A program made the position numbers and the translations under genes. The notes beneath the pieces were generated by a model, which searched no databases, was not told where the DNA came from, and saw only the letters and a program-made list of their open reading frames with translations. Below are positions 44,258 to 53,043 of a DNA stretch of 59,976 nucleotides, in pieces. The first letter of the stretch is position 1. The number at the start of each line of letters is the position of its first letter. Origin of the DNA: Hyphomicrobiales bacterium (GTDB taxonomy: Bacteria; Pseudomonadota; Alphaproteobacteria; Rhizobiales; Rhizobiaceae); assembly GCA_900474095.1 (NCBI GenBank), contig UCOA01000053.1:1-59976 (forward strand). The letters are read 5' to 3'.

Positions 44258-44293
44258 CGGTTATCCTTAGAGGCTAATAAGCACGCTCTTGCT

Positions 44294-44503
44294 CTAGCGG
44301 TTGGCGAGACAGGCTTCGCGGCCGAGATCCTTGCCGATCCCCGATTGCTTGTAGCCACCGGTCGGCAGGATTTGATCGCGCGAGCGACCGTAACGATTGA
44401 CCCAAGCGGCCTGCAGCCGCCGCGTCATGCGAATGGCGGGCGACAGGTCGCGAGTGAAAGGGCCGGCCGCCAGACTGTAGGTATCCTTGTGATAGGTTTG
44501 CAC
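44294..44503 (-). pseudogene. Relic of aldehyde dehydrogenase C-terminus
   Basis: Open frame reads YSLAAGPFTRDLSPAIRMTR then WVNRYGRSRDQILPTGGYKQ and SGIGKDLGREACLANR to a stop, the ordered C-terminal blocks of betaine/gamma-aminobutyraldehyde-type dehydrogenases. About 70 residues remain; the cofactor and catalytic domains are gone. The 208 bases up to the cupin gene (44504–44711) contain nothing further that I recognise. Confidence 0.78.
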
Positions 44504-44711
44504 AAGATTACTGTCAGATCCCCCGCATCATGTGTCGACTGGCGCCCGCAGACGGACGAAAACGCCGTTTTACCAAGTCCCGTCAGTTGGATCTTCGGGG
44601 CGGCAGCACGACAGTTGCCTGGTCGGAAAGTTACGAAGAAGTGGCGGCACGACGCATGAGCATGCGCGGCCGCCGAAGTTTCAAAGCGAGCGGGGACAGC
44701 CCAGGATCGTG

Positions 44712-45065
44712 TCACATGATGGTGACGTAGATCTTGCGGACTGTCTCAATGGTTTTCCAGACGCCGGTAAAGCCGGGCTTCATGATGAAGCTGTCCCCCG
44801 CCTTGTATAGCATCGGCTCCCCATCGTCGGGCGTGATCTCAATGATGCCGGACAGGATGTGGCAGAACTCAAAGGTCTCGCCCTTGATCGAGCGCGTCTC
44901 GCCTGGCGTCGCTTCCCAGATGCCAGTGTGGATCATCTCGCCGCGGGTTACGTCCTGTGGCCAGGTTTTGAAGGACGGGTCGCCGCTGATGAGGCGTTCC
45001 GGCAAGGGCTTCGATTCCCGCGGCGTGGCGGCAGGATTGGTGTCGATGGTTTGCAGCAGAGTCAT
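44712..45065 (-). CDS. Cupin-domain protein (small, paralogue)
   Basis: 117 residues, the same length and architecture as the cupin at 22.0 kb: TLLQTIDTNPAATPRESKPL lead, PGETRSIKGETFEFCHILSG motif 1 and YKAGDSFIMKPGFTGVWKTI motif 2, ending KIYVTIM. As in the paralogue, only one His is seen in motif 1. AAAGG lies five bases before ATG 45065. It is 28 bases downstream of the 2-hydroxyacid dehydrogenase gene, in one transcription unit. Function is unknown; a recurring link with amino-acid catabolic enzymes is the only clue. Confidence 0.85.
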   Translation of the reverse strand: MTLLQTIDTNPAATPRESKPLPERLISGDPSFKTWPQDVTRGEMIHTGIWEATPGETRSIKGETFEFCHILSGIIEITPDDGEPMLYKAGDSFIMKPGFTGVWKTIETVRKIYVTIM

Positions 45066-45093
45066 GGATAACCTTTCTTGGTTGACTGTCAGA

Positions 45094-46017
45094 TCAGTAG
45101 CCGCGTGTCCGGTCGATCAGGCCGATCGGATCGAGACCTGTGCGGTGGCGCTTGATGTTGTCGATGACGGCGCGCGCCGCCGTGTCCGCCTGGGTGACGC
45201 TCGCAATATGTGGCGTCAGTATGATCTTCGGATGCGACCAGAAGGCATGGCCGGGAGGCAGCGGTTCCGGGTCCGTTACGTCGATGACGGCTCCCGCCAG
45301 ATGGCCACTGTCAAGTGCTTCGACCAAAGCGGCATGATCGAGCTGCGGGCCGCGTCCGGTGTGGATGAGACTGGCACCGACCGGCAGCATGGCGAACAGA
45401 TCCGAATTCAGCAAGCCGCGCGTTTCTTCCGTCAATGGTAGCAGACAGACCAGAATATCGATGCCCCTGAGAAAATCTTGCAACCCGTCCTGTCCGCTAT
45501 GGGTGGCCACACCTTCGATTTCGCGCGGACTGCGGCTCCATCCGGACAAGGAAAATCCAAAAGGCTTCAGGCGATCGAGTACAGCACTGCCCAGTGCACC
45601 CAGGCCGAGAACGCCGACGGTCCGGTCTGCTGCCCGCGCCTGCGGAATGCCTTGCCATATGTGGTTTTTCTGATGGAGAAGATAGGCCGGAAGATTGCGG
45701 TGCAGCGCCAACACTGCAAGCGTCACGTATTCCTGCATCATGCGGATGATGCCATCCTCGACCATGCGCACCAGCTTCACACTCTCCGGCAGGCGGTCAA
45801 TCTGAAATTGATCGACGCCGGCGCCGATTGAAAAGAGGATCTCCAGATTGGAGTAACGATCGAGGTCGTCGGGCGCCGTCCAGGTTATCAGGTAACGGAC
45901 GTCGTGGGGATCGACGGTTGCCGGGTCCATGGAAAAGGGAACGTCCGGAAGCTCACGGGCAAAAGCTTCCCGGAAAATAAGGCCGCGTTTGGCGTCGGAG
46001 TTGAATAGCAAAGTCAT
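45094..46017 (-). CDS. 2-hydroxyacid dehydrogenase (GhrA-like)
   Basis: 307 residues of the D-2-hydroxyacid dehydrogenase family. NAD(P)-binding [20 protein letters not shown], catalytic Arg in [14 protein letters not shown] region, Glu in [13 protein letters not shown] and His in [13 protein letters not shown]. The short N-terminal catalytic domain and the SWSRSPREI segment following the Rossmann motif fit glyoxylate/hydroxypyruvate reductase A. It would reduce glyoxylate or a 2-keto acid. It sits between the ArgE-like gene (58-base gap) and the cupin. Confidence 0.9.
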   Translation of the reverse strand: MTLLFNSDAKRGLIFREAFARELPDVPFSMDPATVDPHDVRYLITWTAPDDLDRYSNLEILFSIGAGVDQFQIDRLPESVKLVRMVEDGIIRMMQEYVTLAVLALHRNLPAYLLHQKNHIWQGIPQARAADRTVGVLGLGALGSAVLDRLKPFGFSLSGWSRSPREIEGVATHSGQDGLQDFLRGIDILVCLLPLTEETRGLLNSDLFAMLPVGASLIHTGRGPQLDHAALVEALDSGHLAGAVIDVTDPEPLPPGHAFWSHPKIILTPHIASVTQADTAARAVIDNIKRHRTGLDPIGLIDRTRGY

Positions 46018-46075
46018 TCGTATTCTCTCGTTAGGTCGGCTGTTGCATCCGCGCCCGTCACGGTGCGTGCCTTCT

Positions 46076-47200
46076 TCATCTGGAAAGCCGCGCGCCGAGC
46101 GTTTCGATCATGGATTGGCAAGCGATCAACTCATCCACAAGAATGAACTCGTCCGGTCGGTGCGCGCGGGAGATATCGCCCGGGCCACAGATGATCGCGT
46201 CGATCCCAGCCTCCTGATAGAGACCGGCTTCCGTTCCGTAGCTAACCGCCGCGAGCGGCTCCTGGCCCGTTAGCTCCCTGAGCAGTTGCGCGAGTGGTGC
46301 ATCGTTCGCAAGCGACAAGGCTGGATAGGCGCTCATCAGATCCCAGTTTACCTGCAGCCCCCGGCTTCGCAGGCTCTCAGCCTTTTCTCTGATCGGGGCG
46401 AGAAGTGCAGAGGGGGAAACGCCGGCAATGGCGCGCGCTTCAAATTCGGCCACGCACAGATCGGGAATGATGTTGACGGCCTGTCCGCCCCTGACTGTAC
46501 CGACCTGGAGGGAGGAGTAAGGGGGGGCGAAAGCCGGATCGAAAGGACCAAGTGCAAGACGTTCGGCGCCGGCGGCTGCGTCGGCCAGCACCTCCGCCAT
46601 GGCGTGGATGGCATTCAAGCCTTGATCGGGTCGCGAGGAATGGCCCGACCGGCCGCGGATTTCAACGCGCGCTGCTGCCTTGCCTTTATGGGCGCAGATC
46701 GCGCGCATGTTGCTCGGTTCGCCGATAATCGCGCCTTCGGGCTTGGCGCAGAGTTCGGGAAGATGCTTGATCAAATGCGGAACGCCGCGGCAGCCCGCTT
46801 CCTCGTCGTACGAAAAGGCAAAATGGATTGGTTGCGAAAGCTGTCTTGATGCGAGTGCCGGCAAGGCGGCGAGTGCTGCTGCAAGAAAGCCCTTCATATC
46901 TGAGGTGCCGCGGCCATAGAAACGATCAGCCTGCGCGCGCAACTCGAAGGGATCCGACGTCCATTCCGGTTCGTTGGCCGGCACCACGTCCATGTGGCCC
47001 GAAAGGATATAGCCGGGGACGTTCTTCGGACCAATTGTTGCGAAAAGGTTCGAGCGATCGCCTTCCGGTCCCGGAAGAATGGTCACCTCTTGATTGAACC
47101 CCGCCACATAAGCGTGAATCCATTCGACGATTGCGCCGTTCGGCTGGCCAACGACGGAGGGAAAAGCCACCAGCTGTTCGAGGATTTCAACGGCTTGCAT
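46076..47200 (-). CDS. ArgE-like M20 deacetylase
   Basis: 374 residues, length and pattern of alphaproteobacterial acetylornithine deacetylase. First metal ligands in [16 protein letters not shown], catalytic Glu in [13 protein letters not shown], dimerisation domain starting near [26 protein letters not shown], and C-terminal metal His in [16 protein letters not shown]. Start ATG 47200 was chosen because homology begins at [17 protein letters not shown] and AGG precedes it; 26 extra residues upstream are poor. Nearby genes are a GNAT protein and an OCD-like enzyme, so N-acylated ornithine or a related N-acyl amino acid may be the catabolic substrate rather than arginine biosynthesis. A frameshifted copy lies at 20.0 kb. 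Confidence 0.87.
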   Translation of the reverse strand: MQAVEILEQLVAFPSVVGQPNGAIVEWIHAYVAGFNQEVTILPGPEGDRSNLFATIGPKNVPGYILSGHMDVVPANEPEWTSDPFELRAQADRFYGRGTSDMKGFLAAALAALPALASRQLSQPIHFAFSYDEEAGCRGVPHLIKHLPELCAKPEGAIIGEPSNMRAICAHKGKAAARVEIRGRSGHSSRPDQGLNAIHAMAEVLADAAAGAERLALGPFDPAFAPPYSSLQVGTVRGGQAVNIIPDLCVAEFEARAIAGVSPSALLAPIREKAESLRSRGLQVNWDLMSAYPALSLANDAPLAQLLRELTGQEPLAAVSYGTEAGLYQEAGIDAIICGPGDISRAHRPDEFILVDELIACQSMIETLGARLSR

Positions 47201-47701
47201 TGTCTGAACCTGGACTTGAGGGCTTCTATGAGCATGGATGGGCATGCTGTCGGGACATGGCAGATGGCTTTGGATCAAAGCTTACTGGCTTATCGCCGGA
47301 TTGCATGCCGAAAGCGGGCCTCTTTTCAGCGTTTTCTTCCGAAGGACAGGCTGTCTTGAGCAATTCCTGTCGGCCGTTCCTTACATTCCATGCGCGATGA
47401 GACTCACATCGCGGGACGCGGTTTTCCCGCCTTACCGAGCAAACAACGAGTTTGAGGGTCTGAGCCGACATTTCCGAGGCTGCGCGACATCTACCGGATC
47501 GATGCCCGCATCGCCCGTGTTCCCGCGGCCGGTCGATGGTGATTGTCGGAGGCGCTTTGATTGAGCTCACGGCTCGGCATTGGTCCGAAGGCTGGCTCTA
47601 ACGGCTTAACAACGCGTCGCCATCGTTAAGGTTCGCCATCGCGTTTAGTCTTTCGATTTCAAACCTTTCGTTGCAGAAAGCCGATACCGAAGTGGCGTGA
47701 G
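47201..47701. other. 500-base gap between GNAT and ArgE-like genes
   Basis: No protein similarity found in any frame. It should hold the promoter of the ArgE-like operon, but I see no convincing -35/-10 pair or operator. Confidence 0.3.
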
Positions 47702-48577
47702 TTAGCTCAACGCGTGGCCGGCAAGGCCAAAAACCGCCGGTTCGCCGTCAACTTGGTTCAGGAAGCGGCGTCCTTTGGACATGGTCGCGACGGTCTCGGA
47801 AAGCGTCAGCCCGCTCTGCTGAAGAAACTCGGGGAAGACGCCTTTCTCGCGCGTATCAATGCGCACGAACTGGCCTGCCAGATCCTTGAGATGCACGGCT
47901 ACGAGATGGATTGCATCCTGATCATTGCTTGCCACGATCGGTCCGACCACATGGCCGCGCCCGAACTCGCGACACATGGAATAACCAACGATTTCGTCGC
48001 CGCGCCGGAGCGTGCAAATGGACGCGCCTTCTGAAAGCAACGCAAGCAGCCTCTCGCGATTGATCCCGAAGGCCTGCGTGTCGAGAGCTTTGATCTCATG
48101 GAGCTTGTCGTTCGACAGCTCGCTCAGTTGCCCGTTTAGATCAGGTAGCGGAGGAAGCCCAGGTGTGACGTCTCCCTGGTATTGATAGACAATCGCTTCC
48201 TTCGTGAATCCGAGCGAAATATAAAGGTTGTAAGCGGCTTTGGTCGAATTCAGCGTCAGATTTCGGTCGCCGCACTGCTCAAACACCTGTTCCATGAGCC
48301 AGCGCCCATTTCCTTGTGCTTGCGTGCGGGGTGAGGTGATCACGAGGCCGATGGTGGCGAAATCGTCCCCCTGGGGGAACCACATTGCGCTTCCGAAGAC
48401 ACGCCCTATCCCATCGACCGCAACGATGCCCCGGCCGGCGCGGCGTAGGAAATCCCAGTCTTTGGGCCGGTGTGGCCAACCGACGCCCATCGACAGGGCG
48501 TGAAGCAAGGTCACATCAACACTGTTGATATCTTGGGCGATCAATTCGAACGATTTGAGGCGCACTGATTTTTGCAT
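47702..48577 (-). CDS. Double-GNAT N-acetyltransferase
   Basis: 291 residues, two GNAT-related halves. The first (1–140) has the acetyl-CoA loop region IGLVITSPRTQAQGNGRWLM with AYNLYISLGFTKEAIVYQYQ; the second (about 165–280) has GDEIVGYSMCREFGRGHVVG and ends with a FVRIDTREKGVFPEFLQQSG strand/helix as in the N-acetyltransferase_1/_18 pair common in rhizobia. Likely acetylates a small amine or amino acid. The Shine–Dalgarno before ATG 48577 is weak. A broken copy of its second half lies at 22.5–23.1 kb, also close to an ArgE relic, suggesting the two functions travel together. Confidence 0.87.
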   Translation of the reverse strand: MQKSVRLKSFELIAQDINSVDVTLLHALSMGVGWPHRPKDWDFLRRAGRGIVAVDGIGRVFGSAMWFPQGDDFATIGLVITSPRTQAQGNGRWLMEQVFEQCGDRNLTLNSTKAAYNLYISLGFTKEAIVYQYQGDVTPGLPPLPDLNGQLSELSNDKLHEIKALDTQAFGINRERLLALLSEGASICTLRRGDEIVGYSMCREFGRGHVVGPIVASNDQDAIHLVAVHLKDLAGQFVRIDTREKGVFPEFLQQSGLTLSETVATMSKGRRFLNQVDGEPAVFGLAGHALS

Positions 48578-49121
48578 TTTCGGGTATCCGCTCCGTTCGC
48601 CGGATCGCGCAACTCCACCAGCGGCCCACCAGTGTCTTTGACCTTCACGCAGATTGCAATCCCAGTCACACTATCGCGCGCCAAGACCAGCAGATTTGGC
48701 TTGTTATGGCATTCCTTTCGAAATCTTTAGCTGAACTCATTCCCTATTCAGCATAGAAAACTTTTACCTCCGACCTGGTCTAGGTAGTAGCTGGCGAACT
48801 CCGAAGGCAACTTAATCGCTTTGAACGTCAAAGATATCCTGGCAAGACTGATCGTATTCCCTCCGGTGTACGTTGAACGGAATTTGCGCACTCGCCATCA
48901 CCGGGCAAGACGACATGCCCGCGAGCATATACTTCATAGAGGGAATGAGGGCGCGACTGATAGACGGATGTGCGGCGTTACCCGAAAAGCCCGCCCGAAA
49001 GGCAGCACGTTCATCCAGAAAGGCCTTGAAGTTGCTGCATTGACTGGGGCGTGCCCTAAAAAAATGTGCTGACGGCGGCGCGGGAGGGTGCAAGCGTCCG
49101 CCCACGCGCGGCAATGGGATT
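48578..49121. other. 544-base gap, possible short ArgE-start relic
   Basis: No gene. The plus strand at 48821 reads MNVKDILARLIVFPPV, which resembles the first strand/helix of M20 deacetylases (compare [13 protein letters not shown] at 47.2 kb), but similarity stops after about 16 residues. Treated as a possible relic only. Confidence 0.25.
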
Positions 49122-50093
49122 CTACCAAGGCCAGGACAGGGCCGTGCCCTGACCCTTTGCGGTGGCCAGGTGCCAAAGCATTTCAGCGACGACCAAGTCC
49201 TGAAGGGCTAATCCGGTCATGTCGAAGATCGTAATATCTTCGAGAGCACGCGTCACCTTTACGTTGCCCGTCAACACATCTCCGATCTCGATCGAGGGGC
49301 ATTCGGCATCCCATTGACCTTCGCCAATCGAACGAGATTGCTCGCGATCGTCTGTAAAGAGTCGGGATCGGCGAAGAATACCCTCGGGGATCTCGCGCTT
49401 GCCTTTCGTGTCGGTTCCTACGCAATTGAGGTGTGTGCCTGCGCGGACCGCGCCGGCGGAAAACAAGGGCCCACCGCCCGGTGTTGCAGTCACGACAATG
49501 TCGCTTTCCCTGACGGCCGCATCAGCGTCTTGAGCGTGGATGAGGGCGCATAAATGCCCGAATTCCCTTTCGAACCCATCGTCGGGTTGGCCGTTTACCG
49601 TCAGATACGAGACACGTTGGATCATCGGCATGTAGCGCAAGGCAAAACTGAGCTGTATCCGCGCTTGAGTGCCAGTGCCGAAAATGCAAACGGATGTGCT
49701 CTCCGGCCGCGCAAGCAGCGTCAGGCCGAGAGCGCCTGCTGCACCGGTACGGACAGTAGTAATGGTGTTCCCGTCGATCAAGCAAAGGGGCCTGCCTGTG
49801 TGCGGATCGATCAAAAGGATGGTGGCCTGATGAGGTTCTTTTCCGACCTTTCGGTTGCTCGGCCAAAAACCGGCTGCCTTGAATCCGAGCAAATCCGCGC
49901 TCGATACATCCCCCGATTTGATGCCAAAAACGCCGCCTGTATGAAGCTGCTCGCGCACGACAGGAAAGACGCGACCTTCGCGCTGGCTATGCAGCGTGAA
50001 GGCCCGCTTCATCGCATCGAAGACCTTGGCCGGCTCCATGAGCTGCCCGACGTCATCGGCGTCAAGCAGAAGAAACTTAGCATCGCTGGGCAT
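49122..50093 (-). CDS. Ornithine cyclodeaminase/mu-crystallin family protein
   Basis: 323 residues. Substrate-domain start FLLLDADDVGQLMEPAKVFD, KSGDVSSADLLGFKAAGFWP (active-site Lys in GIKSG), the LIDGNTITTVRTGAAGALG loop, and NAD-binding VCIFGTGTQARIQLSFALRY; VGTDTKGKREIPEGIL carries the conserved Asp. Family members interconvert cyclic imines and amino acids or deaminate ornithine to proline; EutC, LhpI and alanine dehydrogenases belong here too. AGGAGTATTCCC precedes ATG 50093. Closeness to ArgE-like and GNAT genes suggests an ornithine-like or N-acyl diamino-acid route. Confidence 0.9.
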   Translation of the reverse strand: MPSDAKFLLLDADDVGQLMEPAKVFDAMKRAFTLHSQREGRVFPVVREQLHTGGVFGIKSGDVSSADLLGFKAAGFWPSNRKVGKEPHQATILLIDPHTGRPLCLIDGNTITTVRTGAAGALGLTLLARPESTSVCIFGTGTQARIQLSFALRYMPMIQRVSYLTVNGQPDDGFEREFGHLCALIHAQDADAAVRESDIVVTATPGGGPLFSAGAVRAGTHLNCVGTDTKGKREIPEGILRRSRLFTDDREQSRSIGEGQWDAECPSIEIGDVLTGNVKVTRALEDITIFDMTGLALQDLVVAEMLWHLATAKGQGTALSWPW

Positions 50094-51343
50094 GGGAATA
50101 CTCCTGCGCAGGATCTGCGCGATGATGTGAATTTGCGTAGATAGTAAACTTCGGCTCCCACAGCCGTGCTCCGGATTTGGCGCACAGAAAGAATATCCTG
50201 TGGTTTGCCGTCCTCTTGAAAGGCGATTATTGCGAACAGAGCCGTTCGCACCTCCTTTGGGCCCGGGCGTAGACTCTCCTCCGATTGATCGGAGCCGAGC
50301 TTAAGCTGCGCCCAGCAATGAAATTTGCGCCGTAGAGGCATAATCAGGCCCGTCTTGGGGATTTCAGGGCGTGGTCGTCGGCGCGGTTTCATCGGCTTCA
50401 ATGCTACGAACAGGCTGAAAAAGTCCGGCGTGAAAAGGTCGCTCTGTTCAACGCCGAACGCGTTGAGTATGTGCGTCGGTCCGCAACCCCAACCTGGGTG
50501 TTGAAGGAAACTATTACGACGGCATGGGACGGCGACCCAACCGCGCGGCCCATCGTTGCGATGCACACCGGCAAGCCCTGGGTCCCTGCACATCGTGGGC
50601 AACCAGGGCAGAACAGATTTGCGGCTCTTACCGACCTTCGCTACAAGCGGTAGCATCGCTCACCGCATTTTCGGCTTCGCGCACAGGACGCTGGTGCCGT
50701 CGCCCACGTTTAATCATTTGAAGTTTACTTCCGCTGCAGAGTTTTTACCGGGCAGGGCGTTCATTTCCATGGCGCGGCATGGGCCCATAATTCGTCCGGC
50801 AACCCGGAACAGGCACTCACCCTTGAGCATCATCATGAGGGTGTCGGCACGATCTTCATGCCGAACGATGCGCCCGAACTGAGGACTCGCGCAGCGCTAT
50901 AGCGCCGAGCGCTGTACGGAGAATGCGGTGGTTCATTCTCGGACCAGCGATTACCAGTTTGGTATCGTCCAGGGTTTTGTCGAACTTGGGCGGACTTAGC
51001 CTCGCGGATCCAGGGAATGAGAATATGCTAATTTCGACCTTCCTTTCGGTAGTTCCTGCTGCGACAACCGCAGTTTCAGCGATTCCATGGGAACATATCC
51101 GGCCATACTGCTTGGCATTCGGAGCATTGACACGTCGAGATAGACGCGTTCGAGGGGTCCGAATGGCCGACGATCGCTGGTCCGTGTCCGAAATTGGGAA
51201 TGCAGGGTTTGGTCCCGTTCACATTCACTTGCGGAGCAATGAGGACCGGCAGAGAATAAGCAACGACTTACATAGATTACCTGCGGAGCGAGGAGCACAG
51301 TCGTAATCCACAGCAGACTTACCGTTGAAGAGGAGGAGCCTTG
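50094..51343. other. 1.25-kb region without recognisable genes
   Basis: Short broken frames on both strands, none with a family I can name. 50470–50640 and 50700–50930 have coding-like composition on the plus strand, so they are probably old gene remains. The end (51310–51343) carries the GAGGAGGAG ribosome-binding region of the oligopeptide ABC operon. Confidence 0.35.
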
Positions 51344-53008
51344 ATGGCCGTTAACACGAAGCCCAAACTGGTAGACGACGCGGCACTTTCGGTGCGCGGC
51401 CTGACAGTCGACCTGCCGAAAGGCATGGAACGGGCTCATGCCGTCGAGAACATCTCGTTTGATCTTAAGCGGGGTCAGATACTCTGCATTATCGGCGAGT
51501 CTGGTTCAGGCAAGTCGGTGACGGCAAATACGATCATGGGGCTCTTGCCGAAGGTAATCCGCGTCTCGTCGGGGTCCATTCATCTTGACGGCACGGCGAT
51601 AATCGGCGCATCGCCGAAAAAGCTGCGGGATATGCGCGGCCGCGTCGTATCGATGATTTTCCAGGATCCGCTATCGGCGCTCAACCCTCTGATGACGGTA
51701 GGCGAACAGATTACGGAAGCCATGGCCGCCCATGGGGTTGGCACGAAGGCATCGCGGCGCAGCCGGGCCGTCGAGTTGCTGACTGAGGTGGGTCTGCCCG
51801 ATCCGGAACTCATGTACTTCCAATACCCGTTCCGGCTTTCCGGCGGCCAACGCCAGCGCGTGATGATCGCCATGGCGCTCACGCTCGAGCCGAGTGTCCT
51901 GATCGCCGACGAGCCGACGACAGCACTCGACGTCACGACGCAGGCGCAGATTCTCGAGCTGATCCGGGACATTCAGCGTCGCAAGGGCATGAGCGTGATG
52001 TTCATCACCCATGACTTCGGCGTCGTCGCAGAAATCGCGGACAGTGTCGTGGTCATGGAGAAAGGGCGCATCGTCGAGCAAGGCAGCGCCGAGCAGGTCC
52101 TGAAATCACCCACCCATGCCTATACAAAGCGCCTGATCGCGGCCGTCCCGCGCCTGACCGGCGAGGATCGTATCCCCCAGGATACCGTCAGCAAGGCGAC
52201 GATCCTGAAGGTCGAGGGACTGGCCAAGACATATCGCAGCGGCAGCGCGCTGTTCGGCAGCCAGCGTGTCGTGCCTGCGGTGAACGATGTCTCGTTCGAC
52301 TTGGCGCATGGGCGCACCCTGGGCGTTGTCGGCGAGAGCGGCTCCGGCAAATCGTCGCTGGGAAGACTTCTGATCAAGCTCCAGGACAGCGACGGCGGTC
52401 GAATCCTGTTTGAGGGCAACGACATCGCCAAGCTTTCGGAATCCGAGTTCCGTCCGCTGCGGCCTCGAATCCAGATGATCTTCCAAGACCCTTTCGCATC
52501 GCTGAACCCGCGTTCGACCATCGGACAAATCCTTACCGTGGGACCCGTCGCGCACGGGATGTCCTATTCCCAGGCGCGTGAGGAGGCACGAGCGTTGCTG
52601 TCACATGTGGGCCTCGATGCCGGCGCCTTCGGCCGCTATCCGCACGAGTTCTCCGGTGGGCAACGCCAACGCATCGGGATCGCCCGAGCTTTGATGTTCA
52701 AACCAACGCTGCTGGTTGCTGACGAGGCAGTCTCTGCTCTCGACGTGTCCATCCAGGCTCAGATTCTCGAGCTGCTGGACAAAATCCAACGAGAGACCGG
52801 CGTATCGATGATCTTCATCACCCATGATCTGCGTGTCGCCAGCCAGATCTGCGACGAAATCGCAGTGATGCAGAAAGGGCGAATTGTCGAACACGGTCCG
52901 CCATCTCAGATCTTCCTGGACCCGCAATCAGCCTACACACGTGAGTTGGTGGCGGCGATTCCTGGAGAGCGACCGAGGAGCACCCGGCCGATTGCTGCGA
53001 ACGTTTGA
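51344..53008 (+). CDS. Oligopeptide ABC transporter, fused DppD–DppF ATPase
   Basis: 554 residues with two complete nucleotide-binding domains. Domain 1: Walker A GESGSGKSV, signature LSGGQRQRVM, Walker B VLIADEPTTALD; domain 2: GESGSGKSS, FSGGQRQRIG, LLVADEAVSALD. Both end with the oligopeptide C-terminal extension (SPTHAYTKRLIAAVPRL, DPQSAYTRELVAAIPGE). This is the GsiA/YejF type. ATG 51344 is preferred to TTG 51341 since AGGAGG lies seven bases upstream. A 96-base, nearly identical copy of its start sits inverted at 23.2 kb. Next gene overlaps in spacing (35 bases to the receptor start). Confidence 0.93.
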   Translation: MAVNTKPKLVDDAALSVRGLTVDLPKGMERAHAVENISFDLKRGQILCIIGESGSGKSVTANTIMGLLPKVIRVSSGSIHLDGTAIIGASPKKLRDMRGRVVSMIFQDPLSALNPLMTVGEQITEAMAAHGVGTKASRRSRAVELLTEVGLPDPELMYFQYPFRLSGGQRQRVMIAMALTLEPSVLIADEPTTALDVTTQAQILELIRDIQRRKGMSVMFITHDFGVVAEIADSVVVMEKGRIVEQGSAEQVLKSPTHAYTKRLIAAVPRLTGEDRIPQDTVSKATILKVEGLAKTYRSGSALFGSQRVVPAVNDVSFDLAHGRTLGVVGESGSGKSSLGRLLIKLQDSDGGRILFEGNDIAKLSESEFRPLRPRIQMIFQDPFASLNPRSTIGQILTVGPVAHGMSYSQAREEARALLSHVGLDAGAFGRYPHEFSGGQRQRIGIARALMFKPTLLVADEAVSALDVSIQAQILELLDKIQRETGVSMIFITHDLRVASQICDEIAVMQKGRIVEHGPPSQIFLDPQSAYTRELVAAIPGERPRSTRPIAANV

Positions 53009-53043
53009 GAACCACGGCGAATATCGCCACTAGGGAGAAGATT

